NCBI GenBank assembly: GCA_036365455.1
Contig: JAWQUS010000017.1
Coordinates: 1,426,001 to 1,490,000, forward strand
Length of the DNA: 64,000 nucleotides
Source: Macrosoma leucophasiata
Lineage: Eukaryota > Arthropoda > Insecta > Lepidoptera > Hedylidae
Reading direction: 5' to 3'
This document shows, in pieces, positions 20,910-30,144 of this stretch (its first letter is position 1; each line of letters begins with the position of its first letter). Position numbers and translations under genes: made by a program. The notes beneath the pieces were generated by a model that saw only the letters and a list, made by a program, of their open reading frames with translations, searched no databases and had not been told where the DNA came from.

Positions 20910-21054
20910 GCTTTCGAAGAGTTGGAAGCATTGCTGGCGCGCAACGACATATGTATAGCGGTGAAGGAAAAACTAGTAAAGGATTCCGGCGTGGCGACGG
21001 AGACGGCATACGACGAGATCGTTCAGAAGCTTCTAACAAAACCTCGAGCTAGAG
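20910..21054 (+). CDS. mtt: Exon: mGluR ligand-binding domain, lobe 2
   Basis: The acceptor CACACAG ends at 20909 and the donor GTACGT begins at 21055. It enters in phase 0 and leaves in phase 1, with 48 full codons (AFEELEALLARNDICIAVKE ... LLTKPRAR) plus the first base of a Gly codon. The Cys of NDICIAV aligns with the lobe 2 cysteine that in mGluRs is disulfide-bonded to the cysteine-rich domain. The KPRAR segment is the usual 'KPNARV' edge before the next strand. The acceptor follows a run of T after an ATA repeat. Confidence 0.94.
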
Positions 21055-21096
21055 GTACGTATCATTAGTAGTGCAAGAGCTGTTGTAATTTTTGTT

Positions 21097-21237
21097 ACTG
21101 GTGGAAGAGCTTAAGAGCTCGAGGACTTGGCGACGGCTAGAGGCCATATGCACCACCGCATTAACTAATGTATCTGCCGCGAAATGGTAGGGTTCAGCAA
21201 TTGGTGTTCCGGTCCGATGGTAATGTATGGCCCTGAT
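21097..21237 (+). mobile_element. Family A, diverged 5' half
   Basis: TACTGGTGGAAGAGCTTAAG, then CACCACCGCATTAACTAATG, TTCCGGTCCGATGGTAATGT. It starts 40 bp after the exon 3 donor. Confidence 0.6.
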
Positions 21238-21339
21238 ATAACGTTATAACCATCACCGAGACAAAACGACTATGGCCTTTTACTAGAAGAAAGATTTTTT
21301 TTGACAAAACACACAAAACGTAAAAAAGAAATGAAAAAA

Positions 21340-21444
21340 AATAACACACTAGGTACTTTTGGAGGTCATTGGCTGTGACAGACAGACAGACAGACGAGTG
21401 ATCTTATAATAGTTCCGTTTGTTTGTTTTAAGGCACGGAACCCA
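21340..21444 (+). repeat. Family Y-like tail with GACA microsatellite
   Basis: GGCTGTGACAGACAGACAGA, then TTATAATAGTTCCG and GGCACGGAACCC, the usual order at the end of family Y. Confidence 0.5.
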
Positions 21445-21633
21445 AAAAATTGACAACATGTCGTAAACACCCCAAAGACATTACAATCTGCCATCTTAAC
21501 AAGCGATAAAATAAATTCGGTGTGCCAGCCGGCCATACTTCAAATAAATATCTTCGATAGCCAGTAGAGCTGGTGTGAGACAATTTTTCGCTAAACTGCT
21601 CGCGCAAATTGAATCCTGCCGCCATCGGTGACT

Positions 21634-21712
21634 GTTAACACATCGCTGGGCTATCGTCTATCCGCAAAGGTTCACAATCCGCGCCTTCAGAGTGCGGTTT
21701 AGGGTTCCCTAC
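21634..21712 (+). repeat. 75-bp direct repeat, left copy
   Basis: ACACATCGCTGGGCTATCGT, CTATCCGCAAAGGTTCACAA and TTCAGAGTGCGGTTTAGG recur at 22062-22138. The two copies bracket a LINE-J fragment. Confidence 0.8.
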
Positions 21713-22060
21713 TCGAAATATTTCTTCTCTCACTCAGAGAGGAATGGAGAGAGCTATGCTTGGAGTTTCTCTGCGAGATCGAATCAGAAATTAGGGGATC
21801 CGCATGAGAACCAAAGTTACCGACATAGCTCACTGATTAGCGAGACTCAAGTGGCAGTGGGCAGGGCACATAGCTCGAAGAACTGACGGCTGTTGGGGCA
21901 GAGTAGTTCTCGAGTGGCGACCGCTTACCGGATATCGAAGCGTAGGCAGGCCCCCCACGAGATGGGCCGACGACCTGGTGAAGGTACGGCTGGAGGCGGC
22001 ATTCTTTCGGGGAGGCCTTTGTTCAGCAGTAGATGTCTTTTGGCTGAAATGATGATGGTG
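21712..22060 (+). mobile_element. LINE-J (RTE-type) 3' end, decayed
   Basis: Conceptual reading in several frames gives MLGVSLRDRIRN, TKVTDIAH, KWQWAGHIARRTDG-like and GRPPTRWADDLV, then the terminal GGGGAGGCCTTTGTTCAGCA and GATGATGGTGATGG. This is the standard RTE-type C-terminus and 3' end. Stops and frame changes make it dead. Confidence 0.75.
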
Positions 22061-22061
22061 A

Positions 22062-22138
22062 TGGACAGCACATCGCTAGGTTATTGTCTATCCGCAAAGG
22101 TTCACAACCCGTGCCTTCAGAGTGCGGTTTAGAGTTCT
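22062..22138 (+). repeat. 75-bp direct repeat, right copy
   Basis: See 21634-21712. Differences are few transitions (CACAACCCGTGCC). Confidence 0.8.
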
Positions 22139-22304
22139 GTCAACTATTTAGTGGGGACGCTAGGACCTGTAGTATATGGCAGGAGTAAAAGCAATAACGC
22201 GGGGTGGTAATCAGCATTTCGTCTGTCGTCACGATCGTCAATCCCCAACCCTGTTGTGAGCATCTTTGAAGATGGCTTTTATCTTTTATATTATCTTTTA
22301 TGGC

Positions 22305-22460
22305 CGTCCTTTAGCGACTTACACACGGGACCGCGCGCCGCCGAGGTTTGCGGTGTAGTGTGAATGGTATCAACGTATTTAATAGAAAGGCCAAGCGACA
22401 TAAAATCCGCTTCACCGCCTACCGCGGTGACGCGCGGTCCCATGTGTGAATCGCCATCGG
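22305..22460. mobile_element. MITE family S, short copy
   Basis: The inverted ends are TTACACACGGGACCGCGCGC at the left and the complement of GATTCACACATGGGACCGCG at the right. The inside (TGGTATCAACGTATTTAATA, AAGGCCAAGCGA) matches, in complement, 41570-41680. Confidence 0.7.
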
Positions 22461-22462
22461 CT

Positions 22463-22506
22463 GAAAAGATGATGGTGATAATGACTATTATCACCATCAT
22501 CTCTTC
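22463..22506. repeat. 20-bp arm hairpin
   Basis: GAAAAGATGATGGTGATAAT, then GACT, then the complement with one mismatch. It directly follows the family S element. Confidence 0.75.
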
Positions 22507-22635
22507 AGCGCAAATGACGCTTCTCTCATTCTCTCATCATTTCTATTTCTAATACCGTGACGTGATCGTGATTGTGACAACTCCTACTCTGATAATCGTG
22601 AAACCATCGGTTACTGTTAACATATGGCTGGGCTA

Positions 22636-22830
22636 TCATCAAAATGCAGATGCGTTGCCACCCCTCAGACCTTATTTGTTATGTCTCTGTGATAGTCATA
22701 CATCTCGGTCATATATTACTATCTAACCGGAACACGATAGTGCTGAAAACGATCATTTGGCGGTAAATAGATTAGGTAATGTGGTGATGCCTACTCCCTC
22801 GAGTCCCTACACCGGAAATCTACCATCAGT
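22636..22830 (-). mobile_element. Family A, diverged
   Basis: AAAATGCAGATGCGTTGCCA to CTACCATCAGT. The tail side is missing and the middle is altered. Confidence 0.6.
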
Positions 22831-23289
22831 TCAAACATTTATCTTTTTTTTATGTCACATTGTTACAAATAAAGGTCTCTTTTTCTTTCTTTCCATCAAA
22901 CAATGGAGCTCTGTCATCAATTAAAATGCGTAGCACAAATTAATCTATCAATAATTGGCCGCATTCAATTGATCCAATATTCATCAGTTTCCAACCGTTA
23001 TCCAGTACCAATTTCCGATGTACGTAATCCCGTTTTAATTGGTCCAAGCGTTTCGATGGGAATGTGGAGGTTGGGGTTTACAACCGTGAACTAATTGGCA
23101 CTAAAAAAGGGAAAATATGTACAGATTAGAGTACGCTGTTTGACGGAAAGTAAAATAAAAGTATTTTACCTTTGTTATAGAAGCGATTTGAATCAATATT
23201 TTGGAGGGAGCAAATAGAACTATGGCTATCTATAAAAGGACATAAATGATTACCTACAAACTTGATATTATGTTCTTAGGTTTTCGTAT

Positions 23290-23355
23290 TTTAGCTTCCA
23301 TGGTCCCGGGTAGACTGAGAAACGTCGGGTTGATTTTCAAAATCATTTTAGTTTA
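23290..23355 (+). repeat. GAAACGTCGGG repeat fragment (family V)
   Basis: CCGGGTAGACTGAGAAACGT, CGGGTTGATTTTC and TTAGTTTAATATGGGCG. The same words sit in the foldback at 44676-44830. Confidence 0.5.
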
Positions 23356-23684
23356 ATATGGGCGTAATAAATAAATAAAAATAAATGCGTAAAAATTGGT
23401 ATATTTCAATTATGACTCAACTACCCAAGAAGGGGGAAGGACTAGGGGGTCTCGAGTAAAGATTTTTTTTTTCTTGTTATTTTTCAAACTTACGGCGTTA
23501 CTCACAAATCCCAATACACACTAACTACGTCTTTATTATGTAGCCGAGCCCCTACATTCATTCAATCCGCAGCTGCCGCCAGGGTCGCGTTTACGCTTAG
23601 TTAAAGTAGTACCTTAGTGTATATCGAACAGTATACTTCTCCGTTTTTAAATATTTTTTGAACCACCAGACCAAGTTGTCATCC

Positions 23685-24275
23685 AAAAACTAGAGGTGCT
23701 TAACAAAACTAGGCAGTATTTCACTTCGAAGCAGCTACTACAGCTTTATAAGGCGCAAATGCGGCCCCATCTGGAATACTGCTCTCATTTGTGCGTGGGG
23801 GAGCCCCTAAATACCAGCTTGGTCCACTTGACTCCCTACAAAAACGCCGTTCGTATTGTTAACGACCCGGGACATACTGACAGGCTCGAACATCTGAGCC
23901 TGCGCAGAGACATTGGGAGTCTGTGCGTATTGTATCTACAATGGTGAGTGCTCTAAATTGTTCGACATGGTGCCACCGTCTCTTTTCCTACACGCCAAAG
24001 AGAGAAGTTCCACCCTCACCGACTGGACACCTGGCAGTGCTCAACGATGCGGTTTTCACGTTTGTTCCTGCTCAGAACATGTAAATTGTGGAACGAACTT
24101 CTCTCTGAGGTGCTCCCTAGGTGCTACAATATGGGGTTCTTTAAGTATGGCGTAAGAATCCTTCAGGGCTGGCAGCGCGTTGGCAACTCCCCTGATGTTG
24201 CAAATGTTCATAAGCGACGGTGACCACTTTCCATCAGGTGGCCCGTCTGCTTGTTTGTCAACTTTCAGACATAAA
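23685..24275 (+). pseudogene. LINE-L (jockey-like) ORF2 3' end, decayed
   Basis: Two frames give KQLLQLYKAQMRPHLEYCSH, RRDIGSLCVLY and KLFDMVPPSLFLHAK. This is followed by the terminal GACGGTGACCACTTTCCATC, GGCCCGTCTGCTTG and ACATAAAAAA. The motifs are the C-terminus of jockey-type reverse transcriptases. It is broken by frame changes near 23945 and 24000. The copy at 32480-33030 keeps a longer open frame. Confidence 0.8.
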
Positions 24276-24409
24276 AAAGAACATTTCTAATAAGCTCGAT
24301 TACGTTTAATATGATTTCAAAATGATAACGGATCACTCTGTAGTTGGTTTAGAGTAAGTTGCGTATGTTGATTAATTTCCATAGAAACACGCTAATTATT
24401 ACATAATTG

Positions 24410-24472
24410 TTGTGGGCTTTATGGAAGATAGTCCAACAGTGGACGTTTTTCGGCTAAAGTAACAATGACGAT
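24410..24472 (+). mobile_element. LINE-J 3' terminal scrap
   Basis: TGTGGGCTTTATGG, CAACAGTGGACGTTTTTCGG, CAATGACGATAA: the RTE-type end, diverged. Confidence 0.45.
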
Positions 24473-25434
24473 AAATCGTGGATCATTTTACTAGTAAAGT
24501 TTTTATTGAACTAATTGTTTCATTTCGTTCCCCTTTATTTATCGTTTGGATGTGAAGGTTTTACTACCTCTATAAACTTGTACTACTAATAAAAGTGAAG
24601 CCCTAGAGGGCATGGATATGGGAATTTATATATAAAGCTAGCCCCGCGCTTTACTTCATGGTATAAATTTGTAAGGGTGTAATAGCCATGATTTGTTATA
24701 TGCCGTAAGACGTTTGTGATTTCGTACACATACCTATACCTATTGTACTATAGTTTCTGATGGAAGAATTGAAGATGTTTTGTGTTATAAAAATGGAAAA
24801 CAAACTTCATACATCAAGCCAAATAAAGTTGCAATAGATGGTAAATAAATGCGACCTATAGACTTCTTCACAAAACTAGAGATCCTATACAAATGCGACT
24901 CCTGAGGATTGAGATCTCTAAGATTAATATCCGAAATATACAGAAAAGAAGGTTGTAATACTAAATAGTTTTATAAGTGCCAGAGGTGTAAACATTATAT
25001 TCTATTCATTTTTAAGTCTCATTGTAAAAGAACTTATATGTTTGTATGAGATTAAATAAAGATCTTTAAACCTAATATTAATGCCGTTTATTACTACTAC
25101 CGTCTGTAGTATAAACAGTGCCTGACGTCCTTTTCAGGACATTCGGTCATATTGTGTAACTGTATATCCATACAACGCATGCAATCCACGTGTATTGTAA
25201 TTGAATACTGCAGCTTACAGACCATCTGGATGCTTATAAACAGTCACAAAAACCGGATGTCATAATGCAAATGCGTTGTCACCTCTGATGTCTAAGTTAT
25301 ATTGCCAACATGATAGATATCAGCCATACATTATAAATAAACTTCTGATAAAAATCACTAAAAAAAATATCAACGACCACATACCACTGCCATTGATTAA
25401 AAAAAGACAATTAACTAACCAGAATTCCTTACAG

Positions 25435-25686
25435 GTGCCATAATATTTGGTTCAGACCAAGAAGTGGCCGGTGTAATGAGGGCAGTAGAGCGCGTCAACG
25501 CTACCGGCTCGTTCAGCTGGGTGGGCTCCGATGGATGGAGTGCCAGGGCCCTGGTCTCTGACGGTAACGAAAGAGCCGTGGAGGGCACCATCAGCGTACA
25601 GCCACAAGCCAATGATGTCAGCGGCTTCAAGGAGTACTTTCTGGGACTGAACGTGAAGAACAATAAGAGAAACCCGTGGTTTGTTG
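25435..25686 (+). CDS. mtt: Exon: mGluR ligand-binding domain, lobe 2 core
   Basis: The acceptor CTTACAG ends at 25434 and the donor GTAAGC begins at 25687. The exon is 252 bp, enters and leaves in phase 1, and encodes 83 residues plus split Gly and Glu codons. It runs from AIIFGSDQEVAGVMRAVERV through FSWVGSDGWSARALVSDGNE to NNKRNPWFV. The Asp of GSDGW at 25530-25532 aligns with D318 of mGluR1, an alpha-amino contact. A potential N-glycosylation site NATG is present. Because it starts and ends in the same phase, this exon can be duplicated or swapped without a frame shift. Two decayed copies of it lie in the following intron. Confidence 0.96.
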
Positions 25687-25739
25687 GTAAGCCTATTTTT
25701 GTATACGGGTTCCAATGGGTAGAGTATTATCAATCTGGT

Positions 25740-25870
25740 CTCCATTTACTATTAATATATGATTTTGCTTTACTTTATGTAATGGTTATTCACTCTAGGT
25801 ATTTTATATATTTCTTGACGTTTTGAAAGTATCTGTAAAGATCTATTCGAAATAAAAATATTTTATATTC
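25740..25870 (+). repeat. Family W sequence shared with intron 5
   Basis: TTTACTATTAATATATGATT, GGTTATTCACTCTAGGTA and CTGTAAAGATCTATTCGAAA match 43238-43355 in the same orientation. Either an unlisted dispersed repeat or an intragenic copy. Confidence 0.6.
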
Positions 25871-25884
25871 TATTCTATTCAGAG

Positions 25885-25965
25885 ACCTTTAGTTGCCGTC
25901 AGAGACAGGCTACAGAACGTACTATCAGTGTCCAGCCCAAGCCAATGATGTCAGTGGCGTCGGGT
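25885..25965 (+). pseudogene. Exon-4 relic A (5' part)
   Basis: ACTATCAGTGTCCAGCCCAA followed by GCCAATGATGTCAGTGGC aligns with the exon 4 stretch coding TISVQPQANDVSG (25590-25625). The frame is lost. It is cut at 25965 by a family I insertion. After that insertion, GTAGTTTGTTGATAAGATCT (26208-26228) resembles exon 4's last codons and donor (GTGGTTTGTTGGTAAGCC), with the donor G mutated. Confidence 0.75.
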
Positions 25966-26207
25966 GTGTGATGGGTGACCGCTAGTGGCAAATTAAAATG
26001 CGCGTTTCCGTGCTTCGGAGGGCACGTTAAGTCGTGGGTCCCGGTTGCTATCGATAGATAGCAGTCGTTAAACCTTGTCGATGGCCTTATGGGCGGTTTG
26101 AAAACATCCGACAGCGGGTTGGCCACTAACCCGTATCTCCACCAGTCCGCATTGAAGCAGCGTGGTGGAGTAAGCTCCAGGCCTCCCCCCAAAAAGGGGA
26201 GAGACTC
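25966..26207 (-). mobile_element. Family I copy inserted in relic exon
   Basis: Complement of the family: CTCCCCTTTTTGGGGGGAGG, GGAGCTTACTCCACCACGCT, AACCGGGACCCACGACTTAA, ending TGGGTGACCGCTAG on +. It is 5' truncated relative to 6148-6510. Confidence 0.75.
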
Positions 26208-26385
26208 GTAGTTTGTTGATAAGATCTTATTTATATAACTTTCGACTGGGTGTACTCCGACGGATGGAGCTTAAAATGTTCACTCTGGCAACGAGTACCA
26301 TAAGCGTCCAGTTGAAGTTTGTAGCTTATAGGAGTACCTTCTTTCTGAGACTGAACGCGATGAGAAATGTATTCTTCGTAATTTC
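26208..26385 (+). pseudogene. Exon-4 relic B
   Basis: TTTCGACTGGGTGTACTCCG then ACGGATGGAGC gives FDWVYSDGWS, matching FSWVGSDGWS of exon 4. After a deletion and frame change, ACCATAAGCGTCCAG (TISVQ) and GGAGTACCTTCTTTCTGAGA (for EYFLGL) follow in order. A stop codon lies inside and no usable donor is seen, so it cannot serve as a working alternative exon. Confidence 0.8.
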
Positions 26386-26549
26386 TAATACCTTGAATAA
26401 TATTCAACATGACTTTTCAACAAAGATCTAAAACTATTTCTTCTCAAATAAACTATCATGCCACAGTATTTAGAAACAATCACTCTGATTACTCATTTCA
26501 TAAATAACTATTATATAATCACAAGTGTTCCCAAATCATTCTCCCACAG

Positions 26550-26724
26550 AATTCTGGGAAGACCACTTCCAGTGCCGATACCCCGGCAGCCTCCGGACGC
26601 CGTACAATGGCCAGTACCAGAAGTCCTGCTCCGGTGATGAACGCCTCACCGACAACAACACTGAGTTTGAGAGACAGCTGCAGTTCGTGTCCGATGCTGT
26701 CATGGCTTTCGCTTATGCTATACG
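26550..26724 (+). CDS. mtt: Exon: mGluR ligand-binding domain, with K409 site changed to Gln
   Basis: The acceptor CCACAG ends at 26549 and the donor GTAAGT begins at 26725. It enters in phase 1 and leaves in phase 2: two bases finishing Glu, 57 codons, and the first two bases of Arg. Residues run FWEDHFQCRYPGSLRTPYNG ... NTEFERQLQFVSDAVMAFAY AI. FWE-HFQC and FVSDAV are mGluR hallmarks. In mGluR1 the residue four before 'FV' (K409, in SKMGFV) binds the distal carboxylate of glutamate. Here it is Gln at 26675-26677. Family knowledge: Drosophila mXR also lost this lysine and does not use glutamate as its ligand. CSGDERL includes the cysteine that pairs with the FQC cysteine. Confidence 0.95.
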
Positions 26725-26904
26725 GTAAGTTTAGTTGAACTGTAATATTTGCTGCTCTCATAACTAAACATTTCTAGACTGTGTGAATAACGACTCTTTG
26801 TTTACACGGGAAGATTTTTTTCTTTCTCTAGCTCTAGTTATTTTTTTTTGGTCTAAATACGTACGTATCTACTGTAAGGCGTGATTATAATAAAATGAGT
26901 GAAA

Positions 26905-27262
26905 TAATAATGGCAACCCATTATACGTCCCACTGCTGGGCACGAGTCTCTTCCCTCTTTGGGGGGAGGCCTGGAGCTTACTCCACCACGCTGCTCCAAT
27001 GCGGATTGCTGGAGATACGGGTTGGTGGTCAACCCGGTGTAGGATGTTTTCAAACCGCCCATAAGGCCTCCGACAAGGTTTAACGACTGCTATCTATCGA
27101 AAGCAACCGGGACCGACGGCTTAACGTGCCCTCCAAAGGACGGAAACGCGCATTTTATTTGCCACTAGCGGTCACCCATCACACTACCCGACCGCGCCGT
27201 AGTGCTTAACCGAGTAGATCGCTTACGATCTACACCAGCCGCCGGGACATGCGCGCTTCAAC
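26905..27262 (+). mobile_element. Dispersed repeat family I copy
   Basis: GGCAACCCATTATACGTCCC to CATGCGCGCTTCAA. Full length and close to the copy at 6148-6510. Confidence 0.75.
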
Positions 27263-27703
27263 GCGTGATTGATATATTTGAAATAAAACATATTTTAAAT
27301 AATCTTTCATAATGTTTTGGTAACTGAAACACGTATTATTCTTGGGCGTAAGTAACGGTTAAAAGTAATGCAACGCTCGACTGTATAGTCCACAGGCTCA
27401 TGTACAATGAATATTTTTTTAATTTAACCTTGGTAGGTACTGAATCCGATCTTACGACCTCTCGATTGACAATCTTGACATCTTATATCAACTACTTTTT
27501 AGTGTTTTTTCATTATTGTCTTCATAAGTAAACTACTCACATCCGATTCGATTTTACTTTTAAATCCTTTTATTTCAGGCGCAAGTGTAACACAAAAAAA
27601 AGTACTAAATACAACTTAGTGCATATATAGGTACATTACACATGCAGTTCTTCCCACATTATAGACGAAGAATATTATAATGTTAATTAACAATTGGTTT
27701 AGG

Positions 27704-27971
27704 AAAATCTCAAGCTGTCCAAAGTAATATAAAGATAACCCCTCGAATTCAAAACACAGTTTCGACCCGTATAATCCTTCGGCGACCCAGTTTAAATAAC
27801 AAAAATCCGCCTATTTCTAACTTAATACCCGAACACTGAACTAATTACTCGGTATCCTCCAGATAACATCGAGTTTGAAGAGAACACAGGCTTGGATTTA
27901 TGGGATGATAATCCTTCGATATCTTCTTTTTTAACGTTGTTAGATTTCATCTGAATTGATTAACATTATTA
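27704..27971 (+). repeat. Local duplication T, copy 1
   Basis: AAAATCTCAAGCTGTCCAAA ... CCGTATAATCCTTCGGCGAC ... TCTGAATTGATTAACATTAT. Repeated at 28268-28539 in direct orientation (564-bp spacing) with high identity. Confidence 0.85.
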
Positions 27972-28267
27972 GTTCATTGTTCTTCGAGTTCAACGTAAAT
28001 CAATGTAATTAATACCTATAAAACTTAATTGACTTCCATTACTGACTAATGTGTGCAGCTCGCGAAAATCTACGAAAATGTTATGATTGATTGCAATCCA
28101 ATTTCAGTCATTTGTTCATTCATTAGAGTTTTACCTATTATCACTGCATTTATATCCTTTTCATCAGTATAAACACGACAAAACAAACCTGTCATATGCG
28201 TGTCGGGAAACGTTCTATCACACTATAGACAAAGGATAGAATTACGTTAAAAAAAGTAAGGTGCAGT

Positions 28268-28539
28268 AAAATCTCAAGCTGTCTAAAGTAATATAAAAGA
28301 TAACCCCTCGAATAGAAAATACAGTTTCGACCCGTATAATCCTTCGGCGACCCAGTTTAAATAACAAAAACCCGCCAATTTCTAACTTGCCTAATACCCG
28401 AACACTGAACCAATTACTCGGTATCCTCCAGATAACATCGGGTTTGAAGTGGACACAGGCTTGGATTTATGGGATGATAATCCTTCGTTATCTTCTTTTT
28501 CAACGTTGTTAGATTTCATCTGAATTGATTAACATTATT
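28268..28539 (+). repeat. Local duplication T, copy 2
   Basis: Differs from copy 1 by scattered substitutions and indels of 1-4 bases (CTAACTTGCCTAATACCCG). No other copy is seen in the window. Confidence 0.85.
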
Positions 28540-29229
28540 TCGAGAACATCATATTATTATATTGTAGAAATTATGTTTGCGGATTTTGTCGCTTGTACGT
28601 ACTTATTCTCTTACTCGACGTTTTGCTTTCCAGCTACCGTAAAAATAGTCAATATATTGATTTATGTTGATCATTTTGATGGGATACTTGGACCACCAGC
28701 TGCAGCGGACCGGAGGGAATACCATTCTACGGTATATATATATTTTACAGTAAAATCAAAAAGATACGGTGTTGCCTACGCTGTCAATTTTCAATTCAAG
28801 AACTTTATCACTGGTAGCTATTGGTATATAATAGAGATATAATAGAGTTCTAGTAATAATGGACATCATTTAGAAAGTCAGGCCTCTAATTACGTCTATG
28901 AAAAATCTTTGGCTCGATTTCAAAATATTCCAAAAGTGTAACGTGCATTGCTCATTAGTTTTAAAGTTTTTAAAGTCGGCATTTTTTGTAAATATTTTTA
29001 TATTTTTGATTTTTAGTACAAATGTCGATAAATTAATAACTAACACGTACACGTCTATCCAAAACTGTTGAGTATGTTCTATCAACATATTGCAGTATTA
29101 TCTTCTAGCTCTCAGTTATGGGATGTGGCTTCCAACGTGAGGTCAGCAGCGTGAAACGATGAAATTTAAATGCAAATTCGTACATAAATGAATATACCTA
29201 AATCCTTACATATCCATATAAGAGTATCC

Positions 29230-29445
29230 CTCGATCCAAAACCGTGTATTATCAATTAAAATCTGCTACAAACCCCATTCCATTACAAACATAACTCAAC
29301 AAAGGAAACGGGAACGTGGCCACCAAAATTGTACCTTTGTCGGTGTCGATGCATTTGTCGACCCGAAAAACCCACAAAGCCTCACTCTAGTGGTTGCAGC
29401 GGGCCGTTAAAAACCCGGTCACGATATGAGAATAGGGATTTAACC
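29230..29445 (+). repeat. Local repeat DD, copy 1
   Basis: CATAACTCAACAAAGGAAAC, ATTGTACCTTTGTCGG, GTGGTTGCAGCGGGCCGTTA and AAAACCCGGTCACGA. Related copies are at 29900-29995 and 30145-30365. Confidence 0.7.
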
Positions 29446-29499
29446 CGGTCACGATTCAGGAATGTATCGGATTGCTTTCATTTTAATTAAATCAAATGA

Positions 29500-29822
29500 A
29501 CTGCCTTGGTAGCCTAGTGGTAGCAGACCACTACTACTACGCTGAGGTCCTGGGTTCGATTCCCGGGTAGGGGGTTAATGATATCAGATATCAGAGATAA
29601 TGGTGTAAAGTCCTTTATTTCTGGTTTAATTGGGATTTTTCCATTTTCTGGAAATTTCCCAGTACCTTGAAGTTTGGTAATGTGCTCGGAGATGTCAACA
29701 GGTTCCTGTTACATGGGCCAAAAACGTAATAGGCGAATCGTGGGTGTTTGCATGTATACTTGAATGCATGCATTAACCTCTGCCTACCCCTTCGGGGACT
29801 ACAGGCCTGAAGTTACGTAAAT
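29500..29822 (+). mobile_element. tRNA-derived SINE family C, full length
   Basis: The tRNA-like head has A box GGTAGCCTAGTGGTAGCAG and B box GGGTTCGATTCCCGGG. The body follows: ATGGTGTAAAGTCCTTTATT, TTCCCAGTACCTTGAAGTTT, TGTTACATGGGCC. The tail is GAATCGTGGGTGTTTGCATG and CCCCTTCGGGGACTACAGGC. Confidence 0.8.
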
Positions 29823-29899
29823 CAAATGTTAAAAAAATAAGCTCACTTACACACAAATAAACAAAATTGATTTTTTTATTGCTGGCAACACAACAGGTC

Positions 29900-29995
29900 G
29901 AACATCCATGTGTCATCAATTGAAAGCCATTCATACCTCATATTCTAACACAAACGTAACTCAACAAAGAAAACGGAAACGTGGGCGTCAAAATT
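29900..29995 (+). repeat. Local repeat DD, copy 2 (partial)
   Basis: TGTGTCATCAATTGAAAGCC, CGTAACTCAACAAAGAAAAC and GTGGGCGTCAAAATT match the left half of DD. Confidence 0.6.
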
Positions 29996-30144
29996 ATCGG
30001 AATTCTCGGACATTGACAATTATTGAGCACATTTCTACGAGTAAACTAAGAAGACTAGAAGGACTAACCCCTTTGTTTGCGTGCATCTGTATGAGACACA
30101 CGTTAACATAAACATACGGCTTAACGAATTGAAAAAAAATGGCA

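Larger units (their letters stand above)
21055..25434 (+). other. Intron 3 (4.4 kb), phase 1
   Basis: Donor AGAG|GTACGT, acceptor CTTACAG. Nothing clear at 21445-21630, 22140-22300 or 22831-23290. From 24480 to 25434 only very decayed family A words can be seen (24845-24950 and 25195-25340, e.g. CACAAAAACCGGATGTCATA). Confidence 0.85.
25687..26549 (+). other. Intron 4 (863 bp), phase 1, with relic exon copies
   Basis: Donor TTG|GTAAGC, acceptor CCACAG. It holds a dispersed repeat (25740-25870), two exon-4 relics and a family I insertion. The last 160 bp before the acceptor show nothing. Confidence 0.9.

Noticed and set aside
26213..26431. Working alternative copy of exon 4
   Set aside because: It contains TISVQ- and EYFLGL-like words, but the SDGWS part is in another frame, a stop lies between, and no donor site follows. 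Treated as a relic.
29502..29575. Family C head as a tRNA gene
   Set aside because: It has A and B boxes but no proper acceptor stem or anticodon loop, and it is always followed by the same non-tRNA body or found as a broken head.
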